Made by a program: the position numbers and the translations under genes
Source of the DNA: Nageia nagi
Taxonomy: Eukaryota; Pinophyta
Direction: 5' to 3'
Length of the DNA stretch: 64,000 nt
NCBI GenBank assembly: GCA_050084985.1
Contig: JBITNC010000001.1
Coordinates: forward strand, 192,386,001 to 192,450,000
Notes under the pieces: model-generated
The model's input: only the letters and a program-made list of their open reading frames with translations
Told to the model about the DNA's origin: nothing
Databases searched by the model: none
Part shown: positions 1 to 13,584 of the stretch, piece after piece
Numbering within the stretch: the first letter of the stretch is position 1
Layout: each line of letters opens with the position of its first letter

Positions 1-600
1 TTTCTTTATTCAATAGATGAACTTGAAGTTGAAAATTTGAGTATACCAAAAAAGATATCCTATTATAAAGGATTGATTCAAAAATTTCAAGATGATTACG
101 AAACAAAATATGATTATTTCAGCCAAAGAATAAGAAATTAATTTGATGTCCCATCATAATGCAAGAAGAGAGGATATATCAAGAGGAATATGTTGATAAA
201 TTTCTTGCCCAAGCTATGTAGCCCATTTTTGGTAGATTCAAGAGAAAAATGATATTAAATCTATAGAATTACTAAAGTGTAACATGGAGAACATGTTACT
301 GATGACTCATGCTAATAGATAATGGTTAGTTTTTACAACTTTACACAACATCATCCATGATAGAAACAACAAAATTGGAGCTTTCAAAATTCTCCAACCT
401 AGATAATAGTTATCTATATTTGAGCATGGAAAACATTTCAAACCACCAATCAAGGAAAATATTAAGGCAATTGTACAAGCACCAACATTACAAGAAATAA
501 ACATTGAATACACACAAAGAGTTATAACTCACAACAAAGAATCCTACAAATAGAAAAGCATCAAGGTTTGCAACCTATAAGAAATTAGGAAAGCAATCCA
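1..600. other. Unassigned AT-rich sequence before a gag relic
   Basis: No domain can be supported here. The stretch directly precedes a plus-strand Ty3 gag relic and may be the worn N-terminal or leader part of the same element, but no frame stays open for long and no motif is recognisable. Confidence 0.3.
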
Positions 601-1245
601 TTATGCATGAGAATTAAATCTAATATATTGTATTCTAGAAAATATATGAAGTTCACAAAGTTTGGTGGTACTAATGATCCATGCCTTCATTTTTGTATCT
701 TCTTTTATGAAGTCTCCTTAATCATAATGGATGATGACTTGCATGCTTAATTATTTTTGTTATATTTAATAAGAGATGTTAAGGAATGGTTTAACAAGTT
801 ACCACATGCTAGTATTGAAGGATTTGCATAACTAAAGACTATATTTTATGATCATTATCATATTCGTATTGCAAAGAAGGTAACATTCACTGACCTAATG
901 AAAATAAGTCAAAGAGAAGGTAACATCCACCTAATTCTACCACTCAATGATCCTTAACATCTAGTGTTCCAAGTGAGTGTAAGTCATATTAGTCTTGTGA
1001 TTATCATTAATAGTGAGGACATGTGACAAATTATTGCATACCATTATTAACAAGATTTAGGATTTGATTTATCAAAATAAGGTGTCTTTTCTGGAGCTAA
1101 AGGATACAAAATCAGAAAATAAGATAAGAAAATTATGAGGACCTCAACATGAGCAAAAAAAAACATGGGAATTTTTAACAATCCATTCCCTAACTTCATC
1201 AAAGCTAAATCACTAAATACAAGCATCAACTTTGTTGGTAATATC
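601..1245 (+). pseudogene. Ty3/gypsy gag relic
   Basis: Broken capsid-type gag of a Ty3/gypsy retrotransposon. In the plus frame at about 649-925 the translation reads like a retrotransposon gag core: an FTKFGGTNDP-like start, a long amphipathic stretch, then the hallmark VKEWFNKLPHASI (about 778-822), followed by TIFYDHYHIRIAKKVT and LMKISQREG. In the family this region forms the capsid helices around the conserved W-F-x-x-L core. Two in-frame stops (TAA, probably from CAA-type codons) interrupt it, and reading continues weakly to about 1,245. No protease, RT or integrase follows on this strand, so it is a detached fragment, or the internal part was lost. The family call is firm; the parent element is unknown. 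Confidence 0.7.
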
Positions 1246-2399
1246 AACCCAATACAACAAAAAGGTACACATTATTGTTCTCATTCATGTCATTTATAGT
1301 TTGTCTTACATATATAGTAACATAGATGTTATTATTTTATTTTTGTGATCAAACCTCCTTTAAAACCCCACTTCTACATTAGGATGTATTACCTTTTCCC
1401 TTTACCTTATCTACATTGGGGGCATTCATAATCCATTAACTAAAGATCCCCCTTCCTCTTTTGTAATCCAATGCTAACAGTGATACCAATGCATGTGCTA
1501 GTCTTCTCTCACAATCACCAAAAATCATTAGTGTAGTGAGTCCACCCATATCTTCTTAATGATAATCTTTAATACCTTGACCAACATTTATATCCTTTAC
1601 CAAGAAAAATTGGGCTATGAATTTCTTAATAATTTTATATTTCATGGAAACCTAATGATTTTTCTACCATTCGAACTTTGTTTTTATCTAAACCTTTAAG
1701 GGAGACCATATTGGAGGTAAAGAGGCCATAGTTAGATTTGCTCTTCATCTATTAAGCCAACATCCATGTTAGGTTCCTTGGAGTTTTTCTAGCATAGTCT
1801 ATAATTTTCCATCACCTCTTAACCATTAGATTACTTTAAACTATGTGTCACTTTGGGGTTCTATCATGAGTTCATTTTTACATTTAGGGTTCATTTTTGA
1901 CTTAAAATTTACAACCATACAACCTTGATACCATCTTAGTTTCTTATGGTCACTTCATGAAATTCTGACCCTATCCATAATCATGAGTAGTTAAACCACA
2001 ACTTCAACCCCTTATACCTTAAAAATGCTAGCTCCCACATTAAGCTCTATTTAGTTATATATATATATATATACCCTAATTCCTTAGTATAACCACTAGT
2101 TCATTCCATACTTGCCTCAAATATAATAACATATAATCACATATTAACATTCATTGCATTACTTTTAATTGAAAACTTAAGCAATATCATAACTTAAAAT
2201 CTAAATCACACATCCATACACAAAATATTTAACAAAATAATATCATATATTGAATATAGTAATAAAAAATAATGAGATAATGTCTTTACAACTAGCCAAC
2301 AACCCAATAAACTAGTTGCCTATGCTAACACCACTTGTAATATCATGGTGACTCCTAGCAATACTAGCACTCTTGTACCTAGACATTTTCCTACTTAAA
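1246..2399. other. Stretch with no recognised feature
   Basis: AT-rich sequence without a convincing reading frame on either strand. A short (ta)n run lies near 2,056-2,073. It could be the 3' flank of the minus-strand gene relic that ends near 2,400, or internal sequence of the element that supplied the gag relic. Confidence 0.3.
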
Positions 2400-4248
2400 C
2401 TAGGCCTCTTTATCCTATTTTGTTCCTCTAATGCCACAAGCTTAGTCTATAAGTAAACTTTTTCATTTATGAGGTATTTAATCTTCTTGTTGTGTTCTAA
2501 CACATGGTTCATCACCCCTATAAAGTCTTTATCATTTGAAGCCTTGTGCATCTTTTGTAATGTCTCCATAGTTTATTACAACAATGCCAACCTCACCTTT
2601 ATCCCTTGTAGCTCATCATCCTTAGTGACCATCTCCTCCTTTAAGCTTTCCAATTCCTCCTCTACATGTTGTCTTGTAGCTTTCCCATAATCTAGGTATA
2701 ACTTTATTTGATCTACATAATTAAAATAATAAATAAACATTAGTTATATGTTATTTATTGTAAGTAATAACTTGTAAGTATAAGATTCAAGTACTTAATC
2801 AATTCATTTTAAAGTTATTTTTGAGTCTCCACAATAGGAGTACCACTAAGAACCTCCCAACCACCTTGTTCCTCTTGTTGGGGCACATCCTCCATATGCA
2901 CATCCTACTTCTCCTTTTTTTTCTTCTTCACCTTCTTCACCCTCCTCTTCATCTACCTTACCCTTTGAAACCTTTTCTAATATCTCCAATCCATAAAGCC
3001 CTAAGGGATCTGGTCTTACTCCTACCCATGATGATAGGTACTCATGACTAAATTGAGGCCCATTAGGTGTGTTATCTCCCTGATCATTTATATCACTCCT
3101 TGAACCATTATCCTATGGAGCCTCCCACTCTTATGTCCACTTGGGAGGGGTATCAAAAATATTTGGATCATATGCCCTATACCCCATCCTCACAACAAAT
3201 TTACTTTTAGTAGGAATGCCTTTTCTTTGACCACATTATCTTCTAACTTTCTTAGACTTGTAGGGTTCCATGAATGTCTTCCTTATTTGCAAATAATAAG
3301 TAGTCATATTCCAACCTAATTTACCTCTTATCTCATTTAGCTAATATGAAAAACCAACATGAGGTTTGTATGTAGCCTCTCATGCAAACCATAATTGTAT
3401 GTTAGAATCTAGCTCAACCAAATAACCAAAATTGATAAAACTTATTGCTAAACCACTTATCATCCATCAACATGCCTATCACTTTCTAGTATGCTTCCAC
3501 AATCTTATATTGTGGTTTCACCTTTTCCTTCCTTGCTCATGATTACCATGTGGGATGATCGACCATTATATTGTGAATTGGAAGATCTCTTGGTAAAATA
3601 ACTATGATATGCTTGTATACCCAACATTGCAACATAAATATCTATGCCACCCTACTCTTTCTCTTTTCTGCCATGAAAAATTTGTGCAAATCATGATACA
3701 TCTATGAAATGATATAAGGTTCCCACACATATCTCACATCTTGTGTCATATGGTACACCACATGAACCAAGATAAGAGGGAATACCTAATGATTTTTTTA
3801 GATATACAATGCTATCAATGCATGTGGCCATAATCAACTGCACCCATATGAACCTCTTCATATTGCCTTTGAAAGAAAAAAAAAGGTATGCACCCTTTTT
3901 AACTTCATGATACTCCTCTAATCCTGTCAACCATTTTTTTGAAGCTTTGCATTGTGCATTGGCCAAACTCTCCTCTAGGTAGATGGGACACCCTTTTATG
4001 AGAACCCATAGGAACTTGTGGATTTATTTAGGGATAATAGTGATTTTTTCAATAGGTAAATGGAAGGTATTGGTCTTTCTTACCACCTCTATGACGCCTA
4101 TGAGAAACTCCTTGTCCACATGCACATATGGGGAATGAAACAAGTAACCCATCCCAACATGCTGAAGCACACCTAACTTCTCATAGATCAGCTTGTCATG
4201 ACAACTCATGCACCATTTCCAATTATTGGACATAGGATTTGTGTCCAT
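2400..4248 (-). pseudogene. Plant mobile domain-like protein, decayed
   Basis: Read on the minus strand from an ATG at 4,248. The first about 75 codons are open and contain a KTNTFHLPIEKITIIP motif, which matches the THTFHLP-x-GE-x-T-x-T-x-x-D signature of the plant mobile domain (aminotransferase-like, PMD) family. A second open block (3,966-3,691) follows a stop and resembles the middle of that domain. A basic and acidic linker (DEEEGEEGEEE, about 2,930) comes next, then a possible intron (about 2,713-2,818; good acceptor ttatgtag, donor GT apparently mutated to AT), and a coiled-coil tail (2,712-2,410: EEELESLKEEMVTKDDELQG, then HNKKIKYLINEK). PMD proteins occur both as host genes (MAIN/MAIL1 type) and as cargo ORFs of Ty3 Tat elements and Mutator elements. 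Several stops and frame changes make it non-functional. Confidence 0.6.
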
Positions 4249-5742
4249 GATAAATTAACAACACTTAATTCAAAATAAGAAAAGGTATGTATCAATATAT
4301 TTTGCAATTTCATGTAAACCATGCAATAAAAAGTTAATTCTATTTTTCTAAACACACATTGAGCATCACATTAGCTTGAAAAATCCTCCATATACCTAAC
4401 AACCTATTTGCTAATCTAGCATTGACACTCACACCTACATTTGCACTAGGCTTCCTATGATCAATTTTTTTGAAATTTGGGTGCAACCTACCTTTACCCC
4501 TACTATAGCTTAAAAACATGCTTTAGCACCTAAAATCCACCCCTAAACATAAAATCATAGAATCCATAGTATTTTAACCCTAAACCTAGGGTATCCTGAC
4601 AATTTATACCATTTTCTACCCTCATTTGTAAAATTGGGATCATAGACATCAAATAAGTGTCTTAGTTACTAACCACATAAGTAGAAACATAATTGTGTCA
4701 AAGAAAATACACCCAATGGTTCTTTTGATCCATAATCTTCATCTTGAAAAATTAATTAGTTCAAAATTTTGGTAGAATTAGCCCAAATTAACCTAAAACA
4801 CTAAATAACGCACATAAAATACTCATTTGATCACTCAAACCTCCTAGGAATCCACCAATCTTACCATAATGAGCATATTAGTTAAACTAGACCAGAGCTT
4901 AAAATTAAAGCAATGCAAATGAAACTAAACCATCAATTTGGCATATTTAAATAAAAAATAGGACACATATTATGAGATAACCAATAAAAGTTGGTCATTG
5001 TTCACCACCATACCTTTTAAATCATGATCTTTTCTAATTTATTAGAAATTGAAGTTGTGAGCCCAAAATTTAGGTGCCATTCTCCTTGGAAACCCTAGCA
5101 TCATGTTGAATTCTATTCTTATGTTGGTAATCAACATCCATGCTATATTTCCTCCATATTTTAACCTTAACTTGAACAATGATACCTCTAATTGAATAGG
5201 GCATGTAACTCATGACGATGTTGACATATATAGTCTTGGTTGCATGTGTTCCATTTAGGAATGGGGCATGCACCCCATGATGATGTGAACATACCTTTAT
5301 TCTAATCTTATTGTATGCATATAAGAATGAAATATTGAGTATTTTCTATATGTAATGTTCTCAAGATGATGTATGTATATTATATTAATTTTATCCTTGC
5401 TTCATATTGCTACATCATTTATAGTGAAATGTTATGATGATTTACTTTTACTATCATTGATATATCTCTTATGAGTTAACCATCATATATATGATTGGAA
5501 TTTTAGTGTTTTTTTCTTTCTCATTTTTAGGTTATTCTTTTCTCTTAGTTGATTCTAGTTCATGCAAGCCATTACATCTCATAACCAAGGCAAAGAGGAA
5601 GTAATATACATCATCATATCTTGATGATTTGGACAATCCTACAACTAAACTAGGGAAGTATCCAATTTTTCTTCTCTTTAAATTTTAATTCCTTTAAAAA
5701 TATAATTTCATTTCAATTTTTTTTTATCTCATTATACTTGTA
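4249..5742. other. Non-coding stretch
   Basis: No supported gene. A polypurine-like tract at its right end (agggaggt, about 5,743-5,750) directly precedes a candidate LTR, so the right part may be the 3' internal region of a plus-strand retroelement. Confidence 0.3.
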
Positions 5743-5753
5743 AGGGAGGTATC

Positions 5754-6540
5754 TGTTGACACCTAAAAGTAGTCCCCCTAATGTGGCCCCACTTAGGTGT
5801 AACATTACATACATATTTAATCATATTTGAGCATATTATCACATATTTCTCAGGTTGTGTTCTTATTTTTATGTTGGGTACACTAGGAAGGATTCAACCT
5901 TCTTACAAGGAGTTAAATGGTAATATCATGCTTGATATAAATGTAAGTATCTTTAACCTAGGAAAGCATGTAAAAATTACATCTCGATAGTTGGTACCTT
6001 ACAATTAGGTATTTATAAATATCACCTATTAAGATTGGAATCTTGTTATCACTCAATAAAATATCTATCATCTATATCCATAATCATATGTTTGGCTCAA
6101 CTTATTAAGACATCTCCTATTATCGATAATTGTTGGTGGATCTCATTCTTTTGGAATACTAGCACCCACACTGACATGCATGCTCATTTTGAGCTCGTGA
6201 TACCTAGTGCCTATGCTAGATTCCTTTATGCTATTGGTTATGGGGTTTGCACATTAAGGTCATCTTACCTCAATAAGTTCACCCTACATATATCCTACTT
6301 TTACATAGGTAAGGATATATAAGTAATTATCTTACACTTGATTCTATCTCTTTAGTGTGTGCTTTCATTTTGTATCTTGATATCAATAAAATCATAATTC
6401 TATTATCGCATATGTTATATTTTATTATTTTCTATTATTCATGTATGTGTATTTTAGTTTAATAGCTTAAATAATATATACATAAATGTTTATGTGTATT
6501 TAGTTCATTTAGGCTAAAACCATAGGTGTACCAATACACA
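5754..6540 (+). repeat. Candidate LTR (single copy seen)
   Basis: The block starts with TGTTGACACCTAAAAG immediately after a polypurine tract (agggaggt), the usual arrangement for a Ty3-type 3' LTR. It contains a TATA-like tatttataaata near 6,010 and an aataaaa signal near 6,385, and plausibly ends with ...ccaatacaca at 6,540 (start TG, end CA). No second copy occurs in the window, so it is either a solo LTR or the end of an element whose other LTR lies to the left. The right boundary is a guess. Confidence 0.4.
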
Positions 6541-6676
6541 TACCAACATATTATGAGGAGAAAATATGAAATTAATATTGTATCTTAAGAGATTTCACTA
6601 TCCATAGATATAAAATTGATAAAAGACTCATTAATGAAATAAAATCCAATATATTTGATCATAAAAACAATAGTTA

Positions 6677-6879
6677 TGGTTAATTATAATCCAACTAAAA
6701 AGGTGAACATAAAAGTAATCATAGTGATGGTTAATTAGAACCCAACCAAAAACGGTGACCATAAGAACAATCATAGTGATGGTTAATTAGAAACCAACCA
6801 AAAAAGGTATTCATAAAATCAATCATAGTGATGTTTAATTAAATCCTAACTAACAAAGGTGTTCATAAAATAGTAGTGA
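6677..6879 (+). repeat. 52-bp tandem repeat, four units
   Basis: Four consecutive units of 51, 52, 52 and 48 bp, each beginning TGGTTAATTA (last one TGTTTAATTA) and ending ATAGTGA or similar; units start at 6,677, 6,728, 6,780 and 6,832. Related single units occur near 7,070-7,110 and again at 21,175-21,260, on the other side of the CACTA transposon. No coding potential is seen. Confidence 0.85.
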
Positions 6880-6924
6880 TGATCAAATGTGATACTTTAT
6901 GTAACCAAAAGTAACAAGATGAGT

Positions 6925-7062
6925 CTTCACAATGAACTATGTTAGTATGGGCATCCTTTTCCCTAAATACCACTAGGAGTTGTAAATTATTCATAATGAA
7001 CTATGCATTGTGGGTAGTACCATTTTCCCTAGGTACCACTAAGAAAATTATGCATAAAGAAG
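6925..7062 (+). repeat. Imperfect 65-bp duplication
   Basis: Two copies of a block carrying aatgaactatg (6,931 and 6,995) and ttttccct(a/-)...taccacta (about 6,957 and 7,023), offset by about 65 bp. Non-coding; it lies between two other small arrays. Confidence 0.65.
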
Positions 7063-7759
7063 AATCATATAGTAATGATTAATTATATCCCAACCAAAAA
7101 AGGATATGATCATAAATATTGTTTGAAATCATGTAAGCATGAGTAACATGATAACATAGAATTTTTGTAATTAAAGCTTTGATCATCCATTGATTTTTCA
7201 TTGATGTAAGTATCATAAATAAAAGAAAGTATGTGATAAAACTTACAAGTTATCATATAACTAACAATTTATCATCATCCATATACTATTGATAAAATGA
7301 GCATAAATGATAGAAACAATGCAAGATAGAAGATAACATTATACCAGCTAGGAAATCTTTGAGTATCATAAGAACTTATAGAACATTTAAGATAATGTGT
7401 AATTGAGAAATTTGGAAATAATTTGAAATCATAACAGTGTATTTGGTAGGAAAGAGATAAGGTGAGAAAAATCCATTTTTGATGCATTAGGACATGACCC
7501 TAGGTATTTTCTTGTGAAAATATTTCCATTGCTTAATTCTTCCCCCAACACTAGTGTTGAATAATACTTGTAACTTTGAAGCCTTTTTTGACCTTTCCAT
7601 ATGTGCTGATTGTTACATTATAAAATTTAAGCCTTTCTTTGGATTTATATTGGGAATCTTTGAAGAGAATTATTCTTGGAAATCTTTTGATGTGAATTTT
7701 CCTTATGATCAATGTGAGAATATGAATGTAAATGAACTTTGAATTTATGAGCATGTGAA

Positions 7760-7883
7760 GATAGAATCATGTGATCATGAGAGCATTAAAGGTAGATTCA
7801 TGTAATCATGAGAGCATTGAAGATAGATTCATGTGATCATGAGAGCATTTAATATAGAATCATTTGATCATGAGAATATAGAG
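7760..7883 (+). repeat. 31-bp tandem repeat, four units
   Basis: Four near-identical units, each containing AATCATGTGATCATGAGAG or a one- to three-base variant, starting at about 7,760, 7,791, 7,822 and 7,853. The core ATCATGTGATCAT is itself partly palindromic. No gene overlaps it. Confidence 0.85.
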
Positions 7884-8904
7884 GACCTTTGTGTTTAAAA
7901 GCATTTTGAATATTTGTTAAATTATGATATTTATAAACTTCTTAAAATTTAGTAATTTATTACCTTTTGAACATAAATAACATTTATGAATTATAAGAGT
8001 ATATGAACATATGTGTACATATAGAACATATCATTGTGCATATGAAGCATGAAAATAATAACAAAGAGATCAAGGAGTTAGGTGATTCAACCTTTTGAGT
8101 TCTTGAAGGCACGCCCCAAACATTAATGCTAGAGAACCTATGAATTGATCCTTCCAAATTTATTGAAATGATTGGATGATCAATTTTGATTCTAAACTTC
8201 TAAATTTTTTCTAATTTGTAACATTAAATCTCAATGCTAATTCTATCAAGAGTGCTAACATTGTTGAGAGTGCTAATGCTATAAAATTGAGATATTTGGA
8301 TCTTGATATTTTTTTTCAATTTAAACTATTATTCAAATATAATTTTTGAACTAAAAATTTTATACTAACTACCAAAAATGAATTTGAAACCCAACTGAAC
8401 TTAAAATCTAATTCATATGGGCAACTTGGTTGCCCCTAAGTTTAAAACTTATGCTCCCTTTCCATGAGAACGTATTAAGTTTATCATGACTAACTACATA
8501 TGAAAATAAATATTATAAATCATGATGGATATGTTAGAAATGTTTATTCATACTTTTTTTTTATATTGATATTGGTACTTTAGAATAAATACTTGCACTT
8601 TTGGCATTCTTGCAATTTCTTGACAACTTTGGACCATTTTTGTATACATCCTTAAAATTACTTAGAATTGCATGAAAATATGAGAAATAATGATTACAAC
8701 ATATGAATGAACCTTATATCATGCTTAAATTAAAATTTGACCTTCTAATTTTTTCTTTTCATGATTTTGACCCTCTTGGTTCATGTTTTTCCAATTCTTA
8801 CAAACATGTCATTATCATAAAACTTCCAACTTCCAAGAAACATAAATTCTGATCAACATATTAGATTAGTTTGATTCTTTTTTTTTTTAGTTTAAATATG
8901 AAAT
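7884..8904. other. Unassigned left flank of the CACTA element
   Basis: AT-rich, without a supported gene or repeat. It ends at the 3-bp target aat next to the CACTA terminus. Confidence 0.3.
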
Positions 8905-9145
8905 CACTACTACCAAAAGGCTAATTTGCATCCTTTTTTGCATCTTGAATAATGAAAAATGAAAAAGGATGCAAATTTGCATACTCCTGCATCGATGTGC
9001 ATCAATTTTTTTTTTCATTTTTTCAATGCAAAAATGGATACAAAAGAGGATGTAAATCAATGCAAATTAGGATACAAAATTTGCATCAAAATTTAGCATT
9101 ATGTCAAAAAAATGTTTTGCTGGAATGCCTAAGGCATTAAGATGC
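8905..9145. repeat. Left terminal inverted repeat and subterminal motif cluster
   Basis: The TIR (8,905 to about 8,944) is followed by repeated copies, in both orientations, of tttgcatcc / ggatgcaaa and variants. Examples are 8,926-8,944, the palindrome-like ggatgcaaatttgcat near 8,968, ggatgtaaat near 9,048, and gatgcaaatt near 9,140. In En/Spm elements such subterminal repeats are bound by the second element protein (TNPA) to bring the ends together. Confidence 0.75.
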
Positions 9146-9785
9146 AAATTCAAACATAACTTTGTGTCAAAAAAACTTAAACAAGGAAAATAAAAATTTT
9201 GAAGTCATTTCATTTTTAAATTCAACTACCATTGATGTATGTCACATTTAAATTTATGAAATTTTATGGAAAATGCTACAAAATATGAGAAAACATACAT
9301 TAGAAAGGTAGGTAAATTATTTGACAAGATACATGATGCAAATATGGTTAAGGTTTTGTACACACATCTTGTAATGATTAATCATAATTGAATGATTCCC
9401 TTAAACTTTTTGATAATTTGATGATGCATGATGTATATATTCAAATGATGGAAAATAATTTTTTATATGTTTCATTCGAAGATGGAGTAAATTGGTGTTG
9501 TAAGATACCATCAACTTGTAACAAATCTTACTTTCATATTAAAGCATTATATAAGTTAATATAATTATCTTAATTTATCACTATATGAGTTCATAGTTGC
9601 CTTATCATTTTATAAGAAAAATAATCAATTCAAGCCCATCTTCATTTTCCATTATGCTCTTTTTGTAAATATACCATTTGCATTGTAACTATGGAGTTAA
9701 ATATAAATAATATTTTCATACCAAAAAGCAATGAGCTAACAAGATATACATATGAAAAGTTCAAGATACTAGTGAAAAACATATC

Positions 9786-12700
9786 AATTACAATATTGTC
9801 ATTGTGAATGATCTTCTTCATCAAGATGTATAATATGTTTTCCTCTATAATTACATTCAATAACAAACCACTTTTTATTATCATCAATATCAGGGATGAA
9901 ATATATTTGACTGCAATGTTGTGGTAAAATATAAGGCTCTTTGTTTTGAGCTTAAATGTGTGTGGAGTCAATTGCAAAGTAATCACTAGGTATATCATGC
10001 AATATTATTCTTCTATTGAGTGTGTAAAGCCACTTACATTTAAATATCATAAAATAAAATGACCTATAATCCAATTGTATAATTTCTTGAATTTTTTCAA
10101 CATATTTTAATTTTCCCTGTATCAAGTTTGTATCTCTTTAACTTGCATAACTTTCTTGATAAAAATCAACCATCACTCCATAGTTAAATGTTGTTCTTCT
10201 CTCATCATTATTTTATTTTCTAAAGTGTTGACCATATGTCCACATTGTAGGGAAAGATAGTGTCTACACATATTTATATGAAAAGTGTTATTAGTGCCTC
10301 CACATATTTACACTACAAATGTTATTAGTGCTTGCATATATTTACACAAAAATTGAAGTGTTATAAAAATATTAATAAAAATAATTACCTCAAACTTGCA
10401 TCTTATATTGATATTTAATGCATTTTCATTATATTCATCTATTTTTCCTCATGCAACTTATTATTTCATTTCAATTTCATTCTTCATCCATGACCTTGGA
10501 TATTCTTGTGGCTAGTTTTCCTCTCTTAGATTTTCAAATAGACTAGATGTATGCCTTTGATTCTATTTGTTAAATGATGCATGTTCCTATTCAATTTCTC
10601 TTCTTTTAGTTTGATACAACTCAATCCACTTTTTGCAACATGCATATTGCATCATGATAAATCAATTTATAGATTCCTTAAGGTCATAATATGTAAATTC
10701 ACAATACCATAATACAAACTTGTTAACTAGTAATTAAGCATTTATACAAATTGTAAATCGAAAGTGCATGCACATATCTAAAACATAGTTAATACCTTTA
10801 AGATAATATAATGTTCTATCTATTTCTAAGACCTCCCCTTCTAATTTCTCACTATCCTTATCTAACAAATCCCTTTAGCACTTTTAAAATCTCTCCACAA
10901 AAAATATGTTTTTAGCACTCACAACACCTACCATGTCAATATAATCTACTAGATGGATCGATAGGTGTACTTGTATGTTCATAAAAGTAGGTGGCAATTA
11001 TTTTTCTAATTTTAGATAATTTCAACAATCTCTCTATGCCATTGATCTATTGTAGCCACATGTATCTCCTCTGAAGATAACCAACTATTCATGAAAATAT
11101 AATATCATCAAAATATTGCATATCAAAATACATAAAATATTAGAAAATAATAATAAATATTATTTTTTATAGAGCCATACTGTAACTTGACATACCTTAG
11201 AAATAATACAGATCAATCGATAGCATGTCTAAGATCAATAGGTAGACCCCCACATCAACAAATTTCAATTGGAAAAATATGCTATAGCAAGTATGAGTGT
11301 AAATATAGCAAGTATTTTTATTTCAATGGAAAATGTGAAAAATATAATATGAGACCAATACCTTCATGAAGTTGTGGTAATCATGAGTCTTGAATCCTAT
11401 GATTTTACCATCAACATTGAATTCACTTCCTAGAGATGATCCATAATCTGTTGGTGTTTTGATGTTTTGAATAAGTTTGTATAACTTTGCCACTTCATCT
11501 TTTTTCATAAGCCATGTTGCTGTAGGTACTTCTTTTCTTCTGTATTGATAGTCAGTTATCCATAAATATCTCATTTTCTTAATATGTTTTAAGTAATTTC
11601 TCATGGCATCAGTATCTACTTCTTTATTTATTGTATACTAATACAAATAAGTTGCAACATTGTTTATAATGTGCATAAGATACATTAAATGTGTCATTAA
11701 CAACTCCTTCCAATATTCAAGTGTATAAAATATTGATAATGTATTCATTCCTGAAAACATGCAACCAATTTATGATAAACATTGTATATTTTCAAAATAA
11801 TAAACATATTATAAAAATATTGTACTATATAATATTTCACCTGCTTGTGAATCATTTGTGCCAAGAATTATCTCATCATCTGACCCTAAAGTAGTACCTT
11901 CATCATGGGTTCTTTTTCTAATATTTTCCACACATTGCTAGTACTTTATGAACCAACTCATAGGATTTTCATAAATAGGAATAGGGGTTTTATCTACTAG
12001 ATCATAGGCTTCCTTTTTTCAAAATGTATGATCCATTAGCAAACATTTCTTATGGGCAATATATTCCATCTTACTTGAAAATCTTGATGAAAGATTTTTT
12101 GCTTATCGTGGAAAAGTATGATAACCTTTTGTACGAAGACCTATGATAAGTTTATTTAGATAATGCATATGTATAATTCATATGATTATAAAAAATCAAA
12201 TATACACATGTATATATGCATACATATACAAACAAAAAACCTTGGATAATCATGTATAGTCCAACATAGTAGGCCATAACATTTGAATGACCTTTGATTG
12301 ATAGGTCTACTTATATCATACATTTGAAATCCTTTTCACAAGAGCTACAACTCATCAATTACCAGTTTAAGGTAGACATCCATGTGTTTAACCTATTTTG
12401 GTCTAGGGACTATAATAGCCAACATCAAATGCTCTTTTCTTATATACATACATGAAGGTATGTTATGATTAATTATAACAATAGGCCAACATGAATAAGT
12501 GGATGTTTGGTTTGAAAATGGATTAACACCATCCATTGCTAAGCCCAATCTGACACTCCTAGGTTCATCTTTTAGTTTCTCAAGCCACTTCTCCTTTATA
12601 TGTTTCATTGCTTTACTATCTTTATGTATACACAACATACCTTCTTCACTTATATTTCTTGCATGAAAGTCCATTAACTCTGCAAGTGACTTACACTAGA

Positions 12701-13394
12701 ATATTTGCATCAACTTGGGAAGGATTGGCATTACATGAACAACCTTATTTGGAGTTTTTTTTTCCCTATTTCACTATATCATGATTCTTCATAGTTTGGA
12801 CATTCAATATTTGTATCATATTCTTTACCTCTATACAATATGTAATTGTTAATACATACATTGTATGAATTATACTCGACCCCTACATCCTTAATAATGT
12901 CACATTCTTTTTTGCATGAATATGAGATGATATTATCACTTGGCAATAAATTTTCTTTTAGTAACTTATAATATCAATTAAAAACAATTTACATAGTTAA
13001 TTTCATTAAAATTAAAATATCAAAAATTGAAATATCATAAAATAAAATAAAATCCATACCTCAAAAGAGAAGTGAAATTTGTATCTTAACATCCATGTTT
13101 GGCTTTTATGTTCATTATAAGTAGGATCATTGATAATATAATTATGTTTGTTCCTTCATATAATTTAGTTTTGAAAGCACTATACATGCTATCCATTTCT
13201 AAATCATCATCTCTTTCAACATTATCAACATGAACATAGAGGAACTTAAGTAAACCCTCAATTCCATTTTCTTCATCAACATTATTATTAGCATCATCAT
13301 CATTACCAATATTATCCTCTCTTAATTCATTATCATTAGTGTTTGAATCGCACATAGGTATTTGAATAGGAGCTGTTGTATTTGGTTTAGACAT
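9786..13394 (-). pseudogene. CACTA transposase TNPD (Transposase_21), decayed
   Basis: The DDE-type transposase gene of the CACTA element, on the minus strand. The N-terminal part opens at an ATG at 13,394 (Asn/Asp-rich, then LYEGTN). The Transposase_21 core is unmistakable at 12,674-12,240: LMDFHARN, SVRLGLAMDGVNPF, STYSCWPIVIINHNIP, then KHMDVYLKLVIDEL and CYGLLCWTIHDYP. At 11,604-11,350 comes the KTHDYHNFM block that leads into the DUF4218 region. At about 10,230-9,786 is a DUF4216-like C-terminus (NYGVMVDF; APSDYFAIDSTHI-type; NKEPYILPQHCSQIYFIPD; KKWFVIECNYRGKHIIH). Segments are separated by stops, introns and frame changes, so the exon structure is uncertain. Many stops match CAG/CAA changed to TAG/TAA. 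In the family this protein cuts the element ends. Confidence 0.85.
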
Positions 13395-13584
13395 AAAATT
13401 TGTATATTTATCAAGGATCCATACTTATTGTAGTATCTTTTTATCACTCTTACTTACATTATTTTGATGCAATGTTGGTGTAATAGTTATCATTCTTGAG
13501 TGGTCATGATCACTATTTGTTGGCTATAAAATCAGTTGTTACAAACCATCAATTTAGAAGTAAAAACATAAGTGTAATAAGTGC

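Noticed and set aside
6677-7883. CRISPR-like arrays
   Set aside because: The units are directly adjacent without unique spacers, and the genome is a plant nuclear one.
9642-9998. 118-codon minus-strand frame as a separate membrane-like gene
   Set aside because: An overlapping frame reads clearly as the DUF4216-like end of the CACTA transposase; the hydrophobic frame is its shadow.
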